DNA of 64,000 nucleotides, from positions 2,935,199 to 2,999,198 of the forward strand of contig JACSVZ010000007.1 in the NCBI GenBank assembly GCA_014706295.1, written 5' to 3'. A model generated the notes under the pieces. It made no database searches. It was not told the origin of the DNA and saw only the letters and a list, made by a program, of their open reading frames with translations. Source of the DNA: Lycocorax pyrrhopterus obiensis. Taxonomy: Eukaryota; Chordata; Aves; Passeriformes; Paradisaeidae. Position 1 is the first letter of the stretch. Each line of letters opens with the position of its first letter. Shown in pieces: positions 38,841-50,166 of this stretch. The translations under genes and the position numbers were made by a program.

Positions 38841-40386
38841 GCAAAAGTGTCTGGTGGGAAGGAGGGTGGGGTTTATTTGGGTTTTTAAACTCATTGCTAT
38901 TTAACTGACAATTTGGGGTAATGTGGCTATTAGGTTACAGATACTGCAGGCAGAATAGCTGTTTGGATGAAAAAAGTTTATAGGTTGTTGTAATAAATAT
39001 TGAAAACAATGTTAAAGTACTTTTTTGTTATTAGTTTCCGAGATATTCTTAATTTCAAAACATCGTTGAAGTGTGTCTTTTCAGAAAAAAATTGCAAATT
39101 TGTAGCCCCTGCCAAGTGAAATAACTTGCTTTTTAGTAAAAACAAAAATTTACAGTCTCATGAGGTAAGCAAGTTTCATCAAAAGCAACAATACAGAAGG
39201 GCTTGCAGACTTTTTTTGAGTTTGTAAGCCTTTTTAAGCACTTAGCAACCTCATGGCACTGGAAGAGAAGCTGATGTACTTCTGAGGTCTGTTCTTGTCA
39301 ACCCTGCTCCCATTTAGTTATACTTCAGTCTGCAAACGATCCAGTGGGTAAGTTATTCAGCAGTGCAGTGGGTCAACACAAGTCAGCTGGGACCAGACCT
39401 GAAGGCACCAGGAAAGTCTCAATGCTCTGTAAATTGTCATCTAATGAAACAAGACTGTGGTACTTTAAAATCCACGCTAATGTTTCATATGATAAATATG
39501 AATTCTTGACACTTTTTTATGTTTCAGTAAAATATAAACATTTTTATATTTGAAATATGGCAGAATTCTGATTTTGCTTCAGTAGCATTGATTTTGGAAG
39601 GCTTTAAATGTTCCACAAAAAGAAAATGAAGATATCTGAGTCTAGTCTATGTATAAGTTCATACATTTAATAAAAATGGTTAATCTTATGTGGATTTGAT
39701 GAAGCCAATACAAAAATCTTTTAGGACATTTAAATCTACTAGAATTTTATTTACATAATTTTGGCTAATCCAAGCAAATGTATATGTTAAATATATAATT
39801 TTTGAGTCTGAGCTGATACACTAAATGTTTTTAATAGAATTGCCTGCAAGAACTGAGTGCTTAGTGATATTCAGCAGTTTAATGTTTTAAATTCAATTTT
39901 TTTCTTTAAAAACTATGAAAACTATATTGCAATACTCTTTGCAATATTATAAATGTCCTGCTTTTGCTTTTTATCTGATAAAGCTTATTTGTTTGGAAGG
40001 TATGAAGATCCCCTGGATCTGGATCTTCATACAGCCTATTTCAAATAGTAAAGGCCCTTTTATCACTGAAAATTTGGTGATGATTTTTAAGTAGAGAGCT
40101 TTAAAAGGATGATTGTAACAGCAATCATCCCCATTATGTCCTCCTGTTGTGTTAAATTGCATTGGTATTAGACTCTTTTTTTCTTTTCTTTTTCAGAATG
40201 CAGAAGTTTGAGCTAAAATTGAGCTGACAGTGGGGTTTTTTGGTAATTTTCTGATGATTTTCAAAACATGTATTATTTCTGCATTAATTAAAGAGTTGAT
40301 GGTATTGAAGAGCAAAAGACTATTTTCTGGGAAAAAAAATGCTGCAGCTGGAACAGTCATAGAGAGTTTACTTAATGCTTAAGTTT
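38841..40386. other. intergenic, no gene recognised
   Basis: AT-rich sequence. It contains a perfect 12-bp-arm inverted repeat at 40,000-40,032. No exon seen. Confidence 0.5.
40000..40032. repeat. perfect inverted repeat, 12-bp arms, 9-base loop
   Basis: gtatgaagatcc at 40,000-40,011 and ggatcttcatac at 40,021-40,032 are exact reverse complements around a 9-base loop. Confidence 0.95.
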
Positions 40387-40567
40387 TTCATCAAGAGGAA
40401 CAGGTTGCCCAGAGAAGGTGTGGATGCTTCATCTTTGAAAGTGTTCGAGGCTGGGCTAGATGTAGCTTTTAGCAACCTGGTCTAGTGGAAGATGTCTCTA
40501 CCCAAGGCAGGTGGATTGGAATGAGATGATCTTTAAGGTCCCTTCCAACTCAAAGCGTTCTATGATT
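40387..40567 (+). mobile_element. CR1 LINE 3' fragment
   Basis: Landmarks: aagaggaacaggttgcccag, cgaggctgggctagatgtag, ggtctagtggaagatgtctc, atgatctttaaggtcccttc and terminal gcgttctatgatta. It is 5'-truncated. Confidence 0.92.
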
Positions 40568-42129
40568 AGAGTCAAAGCAAGGCACTAAGGGACTCACCTC
40601 CACTTCTCTCCAGGTAGCTCACTTTTGAAAGCAGTGCTCTGATGTGGACATTCTCACATCCACTGATACACACAGAGCAGAAGGAGCTCAGAGCATGTGC
40701 AAAACCATTAACAAAAGCTTGAGAAAGAAACGTGTCCTTGCCTTGTGCCAAGTTAATGGCTAGGAATTCAGAGGGGAGTGTGCAAACTGGATTTCAAAAT
40801 TGCAATTTCCAGTTTCACAGGCTGACATACCCAAGACCATCCTCACAAAGAGAGGTCAAGTGAAGCTTTCAAAAACTTGGTGAGCCTTTAAAAAACCCTA
40901 TGTGTGCCAAGCTGGGATGTATTAATTGTCTGAAGCTAAATTGTTGCTCCTAGAGGTTGTCATTTACTCAGATGCAGTTTGGCAAGACGTGAACCTCAGA
41001 AGCAAAAATATACCTGGCTTAGTCACTAGAAACAACCTTGTGAGCTACAGAGCTCTGGTTATACTCTTGTCTAGAAAATATGTATTTTGTGGAGAAATTC
41101 TATTGGATGTGTCTAATACTGTTGGTGTGGCTGTTTCTTTTGATGGTCTTCATGTTGCTTTACCAGTTTCTTGCTCATGCTTCTTAAATACCAATTTTGT
41201 GATTATTAAAGAAATTTTCAGCTAATACTGAAGTGTTGTTGAGTGAAGTGCATTTCACAGCCACTATGCCTGAAGTAATCCTGTGGATTCAAAGTCTGTC
41301 ATTTTTCTGTCTTTTAAAATGTATTTTTACTTGCAGTTCATTGGGGAATTTTTTTTTATTGCGTAAATTTTTTTTTGGTGAGCCATTAGCAAAAAATTGT
41401 TCAATTTGTAGGTCTGTATTTCATTCCTATAATATGTGAAACTGGCAAAAAAACCTGACTGTGCTACACGATTTTTTAAAAAGCTGTTATTAGAACATAT
41501 GTGTATAAAGAGACTAAAACTGCTTATTTTATTTTCTTCATTGAGTTGTCATCCCGCCTATAAGATCAATTTATAACTGGAAAAGGCAGAATTTAATGAC
41601 TAATTCTGTAACAAGGAAAACATATGGTCTCCATAACCATTACATTTTTAATGATGTGACTTGGACAGAGTCATTCGTGTCTGTGTAGAGTTATTCCTCC
41701 TTGAAAACTGCTTTACCTTCGGGAGGTATTGCTGGCAGTCTCCAACATGCCATTAACATTCTTTCATAAGAAAAGACAATGCCAAGAGTATCATATTTTC
41801 TCAGATGACAACCTTCTTTAGACTGTGTACACCCCTTTTAAGTGCTTAGAAACTGTCTGTATAGTAGTCATTGTTCATGTCTGAACTTTCTTTGGGGAGG
41901 AGAGACGTCATTAGAGAAGGTTGTTTTAGGGATTCATTATCCAGTGAAGTGGATAATGTGAATATTGTGATGACCAAAGGAGCTACGTACTTGCATCATA
42001 TTTTCCATACATTTTCCACACTGCAAATTTTTCCCTGTGACAGGAGTTACCAATACGCAGCAGTTTTAGTGTTATAACAGAGATTTACTATTATTAATAC
42101 TAATAGTTTGGTATTATATATTTGGTATA

Positions 42130-42155
42130 TAGTGTAAATACTATTATTTACACTA
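42130..42155. repeat. inverted repeat, 11-bp arms, 4-base loop
   Basis: tagtgtaaata at 42,130-42,140 and tatttacacta at 42,145-42,155 are exact reverse complements. It lies within AT-rich DNA, where such pairs arise more easily. Confidence 0.9.
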
Positions 42156-44292
42156 ATAATTTGGACACACCCCAAACTGTGAGATGTTTTTTTCTGTCTA
42201 CTTGCTATCTTTTCTCAAAAATAATGTGACTATGATTTTCAGTTTAATGTTAGGTTTTAGTCCACAACAATTAATTCAGTGGACTTTTAGGTTTAGGTTC
42301 TCAGCTGAATTTATCTAAGACCTTGTTTTGCCTTTTCTGGGGTAATGATAAAGAATTCTTTCCTTTACACTTTCTGTGTGGACAGCTTCTTGGTTAATGA
42401 AGAGCAGTCAATTTTTCTTAATAGCAAGCTTTGTCCTTTTTTAATTAATATGATTTTGTTTCTTATTTAATGTCATTCATCTGAGATTTGTATTAAAGTA
42501 ATGCACTTTTTACTCTGGATTCCAACAGAGGCACAACAAAATTCAAGCTAATTCATAACTGAATCAGCATGTAAGTTAGGATGCTATTAGATCTGTGACT
42601 TTAAATAATATCTCACATACTCTGTAATTTCAGAAGAGTAACCCTAGGGAAAAAAAAGTGAATGAATAAGAGGTAAACCTCACTCAGATTTTTTTTCGTT
42701 ATATGAGTGCAGAGGAATTAATCTGACCACGTACATCAGGAATGAACTGAAGTTCACGGTGTGCTCATTTACCCTAGAAGCTAATTTGTAGCCAGGTCCA
42801 GTTTTCATTTTGAACACTCGTATTTCTTTGGCAATTAGGTTATTCAAAAAGCCAGGCATCCCCTTGTGCTACTTATATATTCATTTATAGCTCCTATCCT
42901 AATCACTTTTCCATCCTATCTGATTCCACAACCATATGCAGGCTGCAAGGTATTTATTTACTTGCACGTCACTGGCTTTAATAGTAATTCCTCTACACTT
43001 CTAAGCTACATTTCAGTCTGCCCCACTGCACACATATCTCAGGCCTGCTCTAAGTTGCTGCTTTATCTACCTTAGCATGTGTGCAGAGCTCCAGCTCACA
43101 GAACCAGGAAAATATTGTTATTGTTGGTTATGTCTGACTCCACTGGGAATACTGGTCTAGGTTGTAGCCTTTTACTGCCATGTCAGGGTAGCAAGCAGAG
43201 TTTGCTTCCTAAGATGTTTGCTCTTTCTATGTTACCCTGTGACTTTAAATTTTGCAATGCCCTTTACCTACTAATTGCTGCCAAACTGCTAGTTATGTCG
43301 CAGTAACCTACTGCAAAGACTAGTAGTCATACAGAGATCTGTGGCATAACCCCCATGGTACGTCCCTGTATGAATGATAGTGACAGAGTAAAGCCCAAAG
43401 AGACTCAGTGAACTGATCTTGCACTACAGGATTAAGCAAAATGGTGTTGTAACAGTAGAAAGGCACATAAATATACTGCAGATTAAGATTTTCATTATAT
43501 ATTGTGATATGCTTCTTTTAAACTTCTTTCTTTTACAGAAACACAACAAATACAAGCACAGCATTAATGATTTAGATTTTGCTGTTATGTCATCTTAAAG
43601 GCAGTTTGGTTTTATTTCCACTTGGATAGGATACTTTTCCACTTGTATATTATATAGCACTCTTCGTAAAAATAAGAGACCCAGCCTTGCAAACACCTTG
43701 GAGTGCTCCTGTTACCAAATGAGACTTCTTACACCCTTATGCTTATAATACTTCAATATGTTCCCCTTTTGACTGGAGAAAAAGAAATCTCTATTCTTGG
43801 TATATGTGCAACTTTTCTTCCTAAGGCGCAAATTAAATTACTTTTGGTTCTTTTTTTCCAGCCTGACCGGGATTTATATGTATGCTTATATATGTAGCTT
43901 ATGTTAATAACAGATTTCACTCATTAAAAGCCTATAATTGTATTATTTAGACACTTGAAAAAAACCGATTCATTTTTTCTCCATTTAATAAAAACTATAA
44001 ATGCATACAATATAAAATATTTTCTTTCACCCAGTATGCATTTAATGTGTACTTTTTCTAAAAGAAAACAAAGAAGCAAAAACAATTGAGAAACCTAGTG
44101 TTAAGGTACTATGTTGCAAAGTCAACAGCGTAAGAGTCAGGAAGGTGAAATGTGGATTCTCAAGCAATAATCTCCATTCAGCATAGGCAAAATGTTCATC
44201 CTGCTCTTTTCTAGGAATTACTCCTTGCAGACTAGTGATTGAGACAAGGAATAAGGTATATACTCCATATAAAAAGCTGCAGGTAAATAATT

Positions 44293-44326
44293 CTCTTTAT
44301 CATCTTTAGATAAAGATGATAAAGAG
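44293..44326. repeat. near-perfect palindrome, 16-bp arms, 2-base centre
   Basis: ctctttatcatcttta at 44,293-44,308 and taaagatgataaagag at 44,311-44,326 are exact reverse complements separated only by ga. It contains GATA motifs on both strands. Confidence 0.95.
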
Positions 44327-45471
44327 TTACAAAACCTCTGGAATAAATAAATAAAGCCATTTGTAGACAGTATTTATGAAAAGATTATTAATTACCTGCC
44401 AGACATCCAGTCTATCAAACCTTGAAAAAAATTTAGAATTTTCAAGTTCCTGATTTCAAATTTTGTATTTAAATGGAGAGGTGGAAGGTATATATTAGTT
44501 CTTACAAAGAATTAATAAAAAAAACAGAAGACAACCATGACAACCAAAAAAGTATGTATTCCACTGAAAAACAGAAAAAGAAACAAGGCAAGAATATGAA
44601 AGAAAGCTGATAAAATTGATTTGGGACCTAATTTGGAAGCAATTAATTCCTACCAATCTTTCCCTTAAAAGAAAGTAATGCACCCAACTCCGTATATTAC
44701 TAGCACTGCCTTGGCATGTGAGGGTTGTTTCTTATTGAAGATGTTAAATTATAATTACCAACACAAATACTTCATTTCCTATTAGATGCAGACTCAGTCT
44801 TTTTAAGTGCCAAAATGTTTCTAAAGAGTCATTGAATATTTTCACTTTTGCATGTTCTTGTTCCCATCCAACTAGCTAACTTTCCATCTCCATGAATGCT
44901 TTACTGTCTTTGAAAAATGCTGATTAGGCAAAATTTACATTAAGGTTTTCCCTTTATTGGTTACACTGAAGCACCAGGACTTTTCTGGATGCTTTGCAGA
45001 CCACAATACAGCCACTGAGTGTCTTGTGGAGCAGGTGCCTCTTGCACAGCTGGGACAAGCTTTCCATTTGGAGACAAATAAAGGTTTTCCTTTTCCATCT
45101 TCCTCTTCTTTCATGGCAGTCATGCCACCAGTCCATGCATATTGAAGAAGGTGGGGATTGCAGTGCAATAAAAGCTAAAAACTTGAAGACCAACATGGGC
45201 CACTCCAGCTGAAAACTGGTAGGTGCAATGTTCTGCCATTGCCTTCAGCTACACAAGTCATCATATTTCTCTCTGTTAGAACCTCCCTCCCTTCAACCAC
45301 AAGAAACACACTGATCAAATAAATGCAGCAATAATCTGTTTGCCAGCCAGAAGATATCAGGCACAAAACAATGGGGCTATATTAATGTTGTTTTAAAATT
45401 TGTTCCCAAGCAGCTCACTTGTCTTTGTATGAGCTTACTGCTCAGAAGACTTGTTTGGCAGTAAAATCACC

Positions 45472-46045
45472 TCATAGAGTCATAGAATCATTTAGGTTGA
45501 AAAAGACTTCTGCCATTGAGTCAACTGTTAAACCAGCACTGCCCAGTCTACCACTGCGCCATGTCCCTAAGCCAGACCTGTATATGACTTCTAAATATCT
45601 CCAGGGCTGGTGATTCCACTACTTCTCTGAACAGCCTGTGCCAATGCTTGACTACGCTTTTGGTGAAAAAATTTTTCCTAATATCCAATCTAAACTTCCC
45701 CTGGCACAATCTGAGGCCATTTTCTCTTGTCCTATTGCTTATTACATGGGAGATGAGACTGACCCCCAGCTGACTGCAATCTCTTTTCAGGTGGTTGTAG
45801 AGAGTGATACAGTCCCTCTCAAGTCTCCTTTTCCCCAGGCTGAGTCCCTTCAGCTCCCTCAGCTCGTTGTCATCAGACTTGTGCTCCAGATCCTTCAGCA
45901 GCTCCATTCCCTTCTCTGGACATGCTTGAGCACCTCAATGTCTTTCTTATTGTGAGGGGCCCCAAACTGAACACAGGATTTGAGTGTCTGTGGCCTCACC
46001 AGTGCAAAGTTTGGGGGGATGATCACTGCCCTGGTCCTGCTGGTC
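45472..46045 (-). mobile_element. CR1 LINE fragment (minus), about 570 bp
   Basis: It starts with the inverted CR1 end tcatagagtcatagaatcat, then ctctgaacagcctgtgccaa, tttttcctaatatccaatct, aacttcccctggcacaatct, cccaggctgagtcccttcag, ccattcccttctctggacat and ttgtgaggggccccaaactg. It covers the CR1 3' UTR and the end of ORF2. The frames across it on both strands are decayed CR1, not genes. Confidence 0.94.
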
Positions 46046-46529
46046 TAATACAAATGTACCCCATTAACTTGGAGGGTGCAGAAAAAAGTGGCTCCATTTG
46101 AAGAAGCAGGGATGTTTTGTGCCACAGCAAAGGCTCTGTTTGACCATAGTCCTATTCAATATTGTTCCTAAAAGGCCATCTCTATTTCGTGATGTTTACT
46201 GTAAGTTACATCTGGTATTTAAAACCTCAGGTTATTTTTTTCTTTCCACACACTACCACCACCACCACCACCACCACCACCACCACTCCCTCTCTGTCCC
46301 GGGAGCCTAAAGCGGTTGGGAAAGGTTTGTTACACACAGGGAAGAAGTAGCCACAGGAAATGAGGAGTTTTCCACCCTTCATGCCCAAATCCAGGCCCAA
46401 TGCCTTCTAAAATCCATCTGTAACTGCAAAGTCAGTGTGGTGATAGCAGGGATAACAAAGCCCTGCTCTCCGGTGTGTTCCTCAGGTGATAAATAATGCA
46501 TAAAAGATCCCCCTTAACTCAAAAGGGAG
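46046..46529. other. short spacer upstream of CpG island
   Basis: Holds the (ACC)n tract at 46,255-46,286. No coding sequence seen. Confidence 0.5.
46255..46286. repeat. (ACC)n microsatellite
   Basis: Thirty-two bases of pure ACC repeat. It produces poly-His or poly-Thr artefacts when translated. Confidence 0.95.
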
Positions 46530-46730
46530 GCCAAACGCCCAGGGGAGCACCACGCGCGTATGAGCCGAAGCCACCAGCCTTACCCGGGCCCGGGCCTGGG
46601 CCTGCCCAGCTCAGTCGAGCTGCGGGGGCAGCCGGGCGCTCGGGTGAGCGGAGCCGGGCCAGAGGCCGGGAGCGCGGCGCCGCGGGTCAGGGCTGGTGTA
46701 TCGGCCGGGACGTCTCGCCCAGGCCCACCC
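46530..46730. promoter_or_regulatory. BBOX1: CpG island, candidate BBOX1 promoter and first exon
   Basis: About 200 bases hold more than 20 CpGs (for example cacgcgcgt, gagcgcggcgccgcggg) in otherwise CpG-poor DNA. It is the only island between FIBIN and the first BBOX1 coding exon. A consensus-like donor cgg|gtgagc lies at 46,643/46,644 on the plus strand. BBOX1 genes carry non-coding 5' exons, so this is the likeliest start of the transcript, about 7.7 kb before the coding exon. No TATA box is evident. This is an inference from position and composition only. Confidence 0.5.
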
Positions 46731-47093
46731 GTGATGGAGGGGGCTGTGCATTCTCCGCTGGAAGCATGTCGCTACCTGCGCAAATTATCTCCCTCGTCGT
46801 GTACTCTCATTACGCTCAGTAAGGAGACAGAAGGCTGGAGCGGGACCGCAGTCAAGCTGTCCCTGAGCAGGGACCCTTCAGGCAGTGTCTCCACTGAGAC
46901 ACACAGTGCTGTGCAGCCGTGAAGGAATGTGGGTGCACAGAGCTTTCTGCTTTTACGGTACGTATTTGCTGCTTTGCTTGTGAGGTAACAGCATCAGACA
47001 AGTGTTTTCAGGCAGACACTAGCATGCTGGAATACAAGGTGATGTAATCTAGCCTTGCCGCCAAAGGGACTACATGTGCTGTATTTAGGCAAG
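46731..47093. other. downstream flank of CpG island
   Basis: G+C falls off here. Nothing recognisable apart from scattered CpGs to about 46,870. Probably the start of BBOX1 intron 1. Confidence 0.4.
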
Positions 47094-47660
47094 TGTGATA
47101 CCAGGGGTGATTTCAGCTAGAAAACAAACTTTCTAACACAATTTGAAGCATTAGAAAGCAGGCATTCTTTATTCTCAGTGTGCTGAACACACTCAGAGGA
47201 TATCTCCCCTAATCAGGTGTGTCATGAAACTTTACAACAAATATGTTCATACATATTCATTACAATGTACTTTCTAGCTAATACACAAACATCACTTTTT
47301 CCTAGAACTAATTTGCATGCATCTGCCTCTTACTGGGAGTTCTTTTGTGGTCCTACAGGGTTGTCTAAAGGGGTCTCTGGTGGTTCTACTCACTGAGTGT
47401 CCCCAGTGTTGCAGATGACCTTGCCTTGAACTTGTCTTCGGGCATGCACTGTTACTTCTTGTTACATGAATTTGCCACAAAAGCCACTATGTCCCTCATT
47501 ATCTGCTTATCTACTGGTTCCAGCTACGTTGAGTATCCTGTGTGTCTACTTTCAGACTCTTCTATCTATTTTGCTAGTTAGTCTTTAAGCTCTATTTAGC
47601 AACTTCAAGGGGAATTGAAAATTTCTATTGTCTGTCAAGCTATCAAGTACTCCCTTTTCT
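47094..47660 (-). mobile_element. ERV LTR (minus strand), probable 3' LTR of the env relic
   Basis: Directly follows the env relic when read on the minus strand. The distal edge reads tgtgatacc on the plus strand, so the LTR would end in ...ACA. AATAAA lies on the minus strand at 47,168-47,173, about 75 bases before that edge, as expected for an R region. A purine-rich stretch (aagaaaaggga, minus) near 47,650-47,665 may be the polypurine tract. The start of the LTR is not exact. Confidence 0.5.
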
Positions 47661-47687
47661 TGAGACTATGTCTCTCTTAGGCAAATC

Positions 47688-48610
47688 TCAATGCTTCATT
47701 TTCCAGCACAAAGTGTTACAACTATAACAATGAATCATAATACGAGCAAGTACACACACTACAATGATTACAATGACTGCCACAAAAGCATTTTGTAGCA
47801 GTGTCCAGTTTGGTAGCCATGAAGTAAGCCAATCCCACCAAGAATTTTCCTCTTTGTGCCACTCTTCTACTGCTCTTTCTATTGAGGTGATTCCTGACTG
47901 TTAGACTTCAAACCCATCATTGATGTAAGTGCAACACTCCTGTCCTGTAATAACACGTTCCTCCTTGGCTAGCAAGCAGATAATCTAAGGCCATGTGGTT
48001 CTGTAGAGCCACCATTCATGTTTGTTAGGATGTGCTATTTAATACTTAAATAGCATCATTGCCTCTTCTAATAATCTATTTAGCTTGTTTATATAAACTC
48101 ACAGGACAAGGTAGTGCACATGGGCCATAGCGTGAACTATAATCTTTTGCTTTCTGAAATCAAGGGGGTATATTGCAGATCATCCTGCATTCCCTGGGTG
48201 GAAAATGTTCTCTCAGCCCTAACTCTTATTGTGGATTTTGCCAAAGTACCGTGAGGGGAGGCATTAATATCGCTTGAAAACAGGAACTAAACCATCCTTT
48301 AAGAAGCCATTTTTAGGCATTGTCTCTGCATATCCTATAGGTCCCATTCCCAGTACCAAACATCTGATTTCCTATTTTCCATTACTGTGCTACTGATGCA
48401 GTTAGGGCTTCTATATCTGATTCTTTTGTGTCCTCACTACCATTAGGCCAGGGACAGTTGGAGAGACTAGATGTTGTGTCTTGCATGATGCAGCTGAGAG
48501 AGTACTATGTGCCTGACAATCACCTGGCACAAAAGTCCCACCTAGGAAGCTTGAGCACTGTAGTACAAGTAGTGACAAATCCTTGGTTGTTGTGAAATGC
48601 TTTATTGAAG
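47688..48610 (-). pseudogene. ERV env relic with transmembrane subunit, inactivated
   Basis: One minus-strand frame ends at a stop complementary to 47,688-47,690 and reads like the membrane-proximal part of a retroviral transmembrane envelope subunit. A Trp-rich stretch precedes a hydrophobic membrane anchor at about 47,733-47,790, with a short Cys-containing tail. Upstream is the CX6CC-type motif: the two adjacent Cys codons are at 47,931-47,936 and the first Cys position is Arg (codon 47,955-47,957). An in-frame stop at 47,901-47,903 breaks the frame. Sequence to about 48,610 is probably surface-subunit remnant but is too decayed to define. The CX6CC layout suggests gamma- or alpha-type env. 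Gag and pol are absent. It is a dead copy with no expected product. Confidence 0.6.
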
Positions 48611-50166
48611 TGGACCAGTGAAGACATGGTGGGTGGCCTCTGTGCAGAACAAACCAGAATACTCTTACCACTTCACTCATGCAAATCAGAAAAAAATCTT
48701 CTTGAAAGGAGAAGCTTCTGTTCTGGTGCTGTGTGTATGGAACAAAAACTAGACTTGCAGATCTATTCAATTTGTGTATCTAAGTAGAAAAACATCCAGA
48801 AGGCATTTTATAGCAAATATTTTTAGTCACTCTGAACTGGGTTTTCATTCTAACAGTGACACTATGATATGAATAACTCAAGGAAAATAACAAACAGCCT
48901 TGTTATTGTTTCTGGATTTCTCTCGGCAGGTGAGCAACCCGAAGAATTCCTTTACAGTGAAGACAGAAACAGAAGTCTAATGCAAATACTACAGTGTATT
49001 TAAAGAATAAATACTTAACTTTACCGCAAGGGAAGTCTTTTTGTTATAATAACTTTCACACTTCCTCTTGCATAACCAGCAAACTGAATAATACCAAAGG
49101 TTGAGTGCCCAGTTCTCTCCTAATTAACAGTGGTGGTATGCAGTTACAAGTTCATTGACTTCAGTAAGTAGACATAAATGAAAGAGCTGAATATGTTTGG
49201 GGCAGTGAACCAAGTAGATTCACATATTTTAAAAGCCACATACAACGATTTTTATTAATATTGCAAAGTGTCCAGTGGAATGATTTCCTGTCCTGAAGAT
49301 ATTGAATGCTCCTGTTGCAGCCTGTGAAGGAGATCCTCCCCTCTCTCTGTGAGATGCAGCGGCTCTTTCAGATGCTGGCTCTTAGGACTGAAAATATTTC
49401 AAGAGAGTACTTTATGACTAACAATAGGTTTGTCTGATGACTCCAAAAACTACAGCCTTGTGGAACAGGGGCATCACTGACAGCAGTGTAGGCTTTTTCT
49501 ATGTGGCCAGTAAAGTCTAGGGCTGGCACCATTTGTGATTCTCCCAGCAGTTTAGTGAATTGTACATAGCAAAGGGTATCAGTAAATAAAAGCATCAGTG
49601 AATCACAAAATTAATGCCATGAAAATAGTCTTGCTGAAAATGTAAGTAGCATGAACATCCATGTTGGAGCTAGTCACTGAGGCTCTCTGTGTACTCAGTG
49701 GAGAGGAAAAAAGAGTTCGGTTTGTCTCCTAAAGTAGGTTTCTGAAAAGGTTGGCTGAATTGTGACCCAAATATGCCTGTTATTTAGGAGTGTTGGGGTT
49801 GGTCTGTCTGATGTTTGGGCATAAGTCATGATGCTACATGTCTGAAGTTAGGTGAGTTGAACACAGCTGTAAAAGCCTCTCACATCCAAGCAAAAGTGAA
49901 AATTTCCATTGGCTTACAACCTTTCCTATCATAACTTAAATTACATGTATCTCACCTCAGTAGCTCCCACATTTTATTTTTAATCTGGAAATTGTGCCTA
50001 TGAGGATTGGTTGCATCTATTTCTTTTAAGTTAACCTTTTGTTCTAAAGCATTTACAAAACCCTCTGTCACGGAATTAGAAGACATTCTGCTTGTGTTGC
50101 ATTCCACTGTGGGGAACTGTGAGGAGTTCTTTTAAAACAGATGGTCTAGGATGAAATTAAGTAAAA
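48611..50166. other. probable BBOX1 intron 1 sequence, nothing recognised
   Basis: AT-rich sequence between the ERV relic and the GC-rich block. I see no exon or classifiable repeat. Confidence 0.45.

Larger units (their letters stand above)
40568..45471. other. intergenic, no gene recognised
   Basis: About 4.9 kb of AT-rich sequence between CR1 fragments. Two inverted repeats lie at 42,130-42,155 and 44,293-44,326. I recognise no coding exon and no RNA gene. Confidence 0.5.

Noticed and set aside
45548..45955. Two long overlapping frames on both strands
   Set aside because: Both lie within a decayed CR1 copy.
46098..46350. Frames with poly-His or poly-Thr
   Set aside because: They are translations of the (ACC)n microsatellite.
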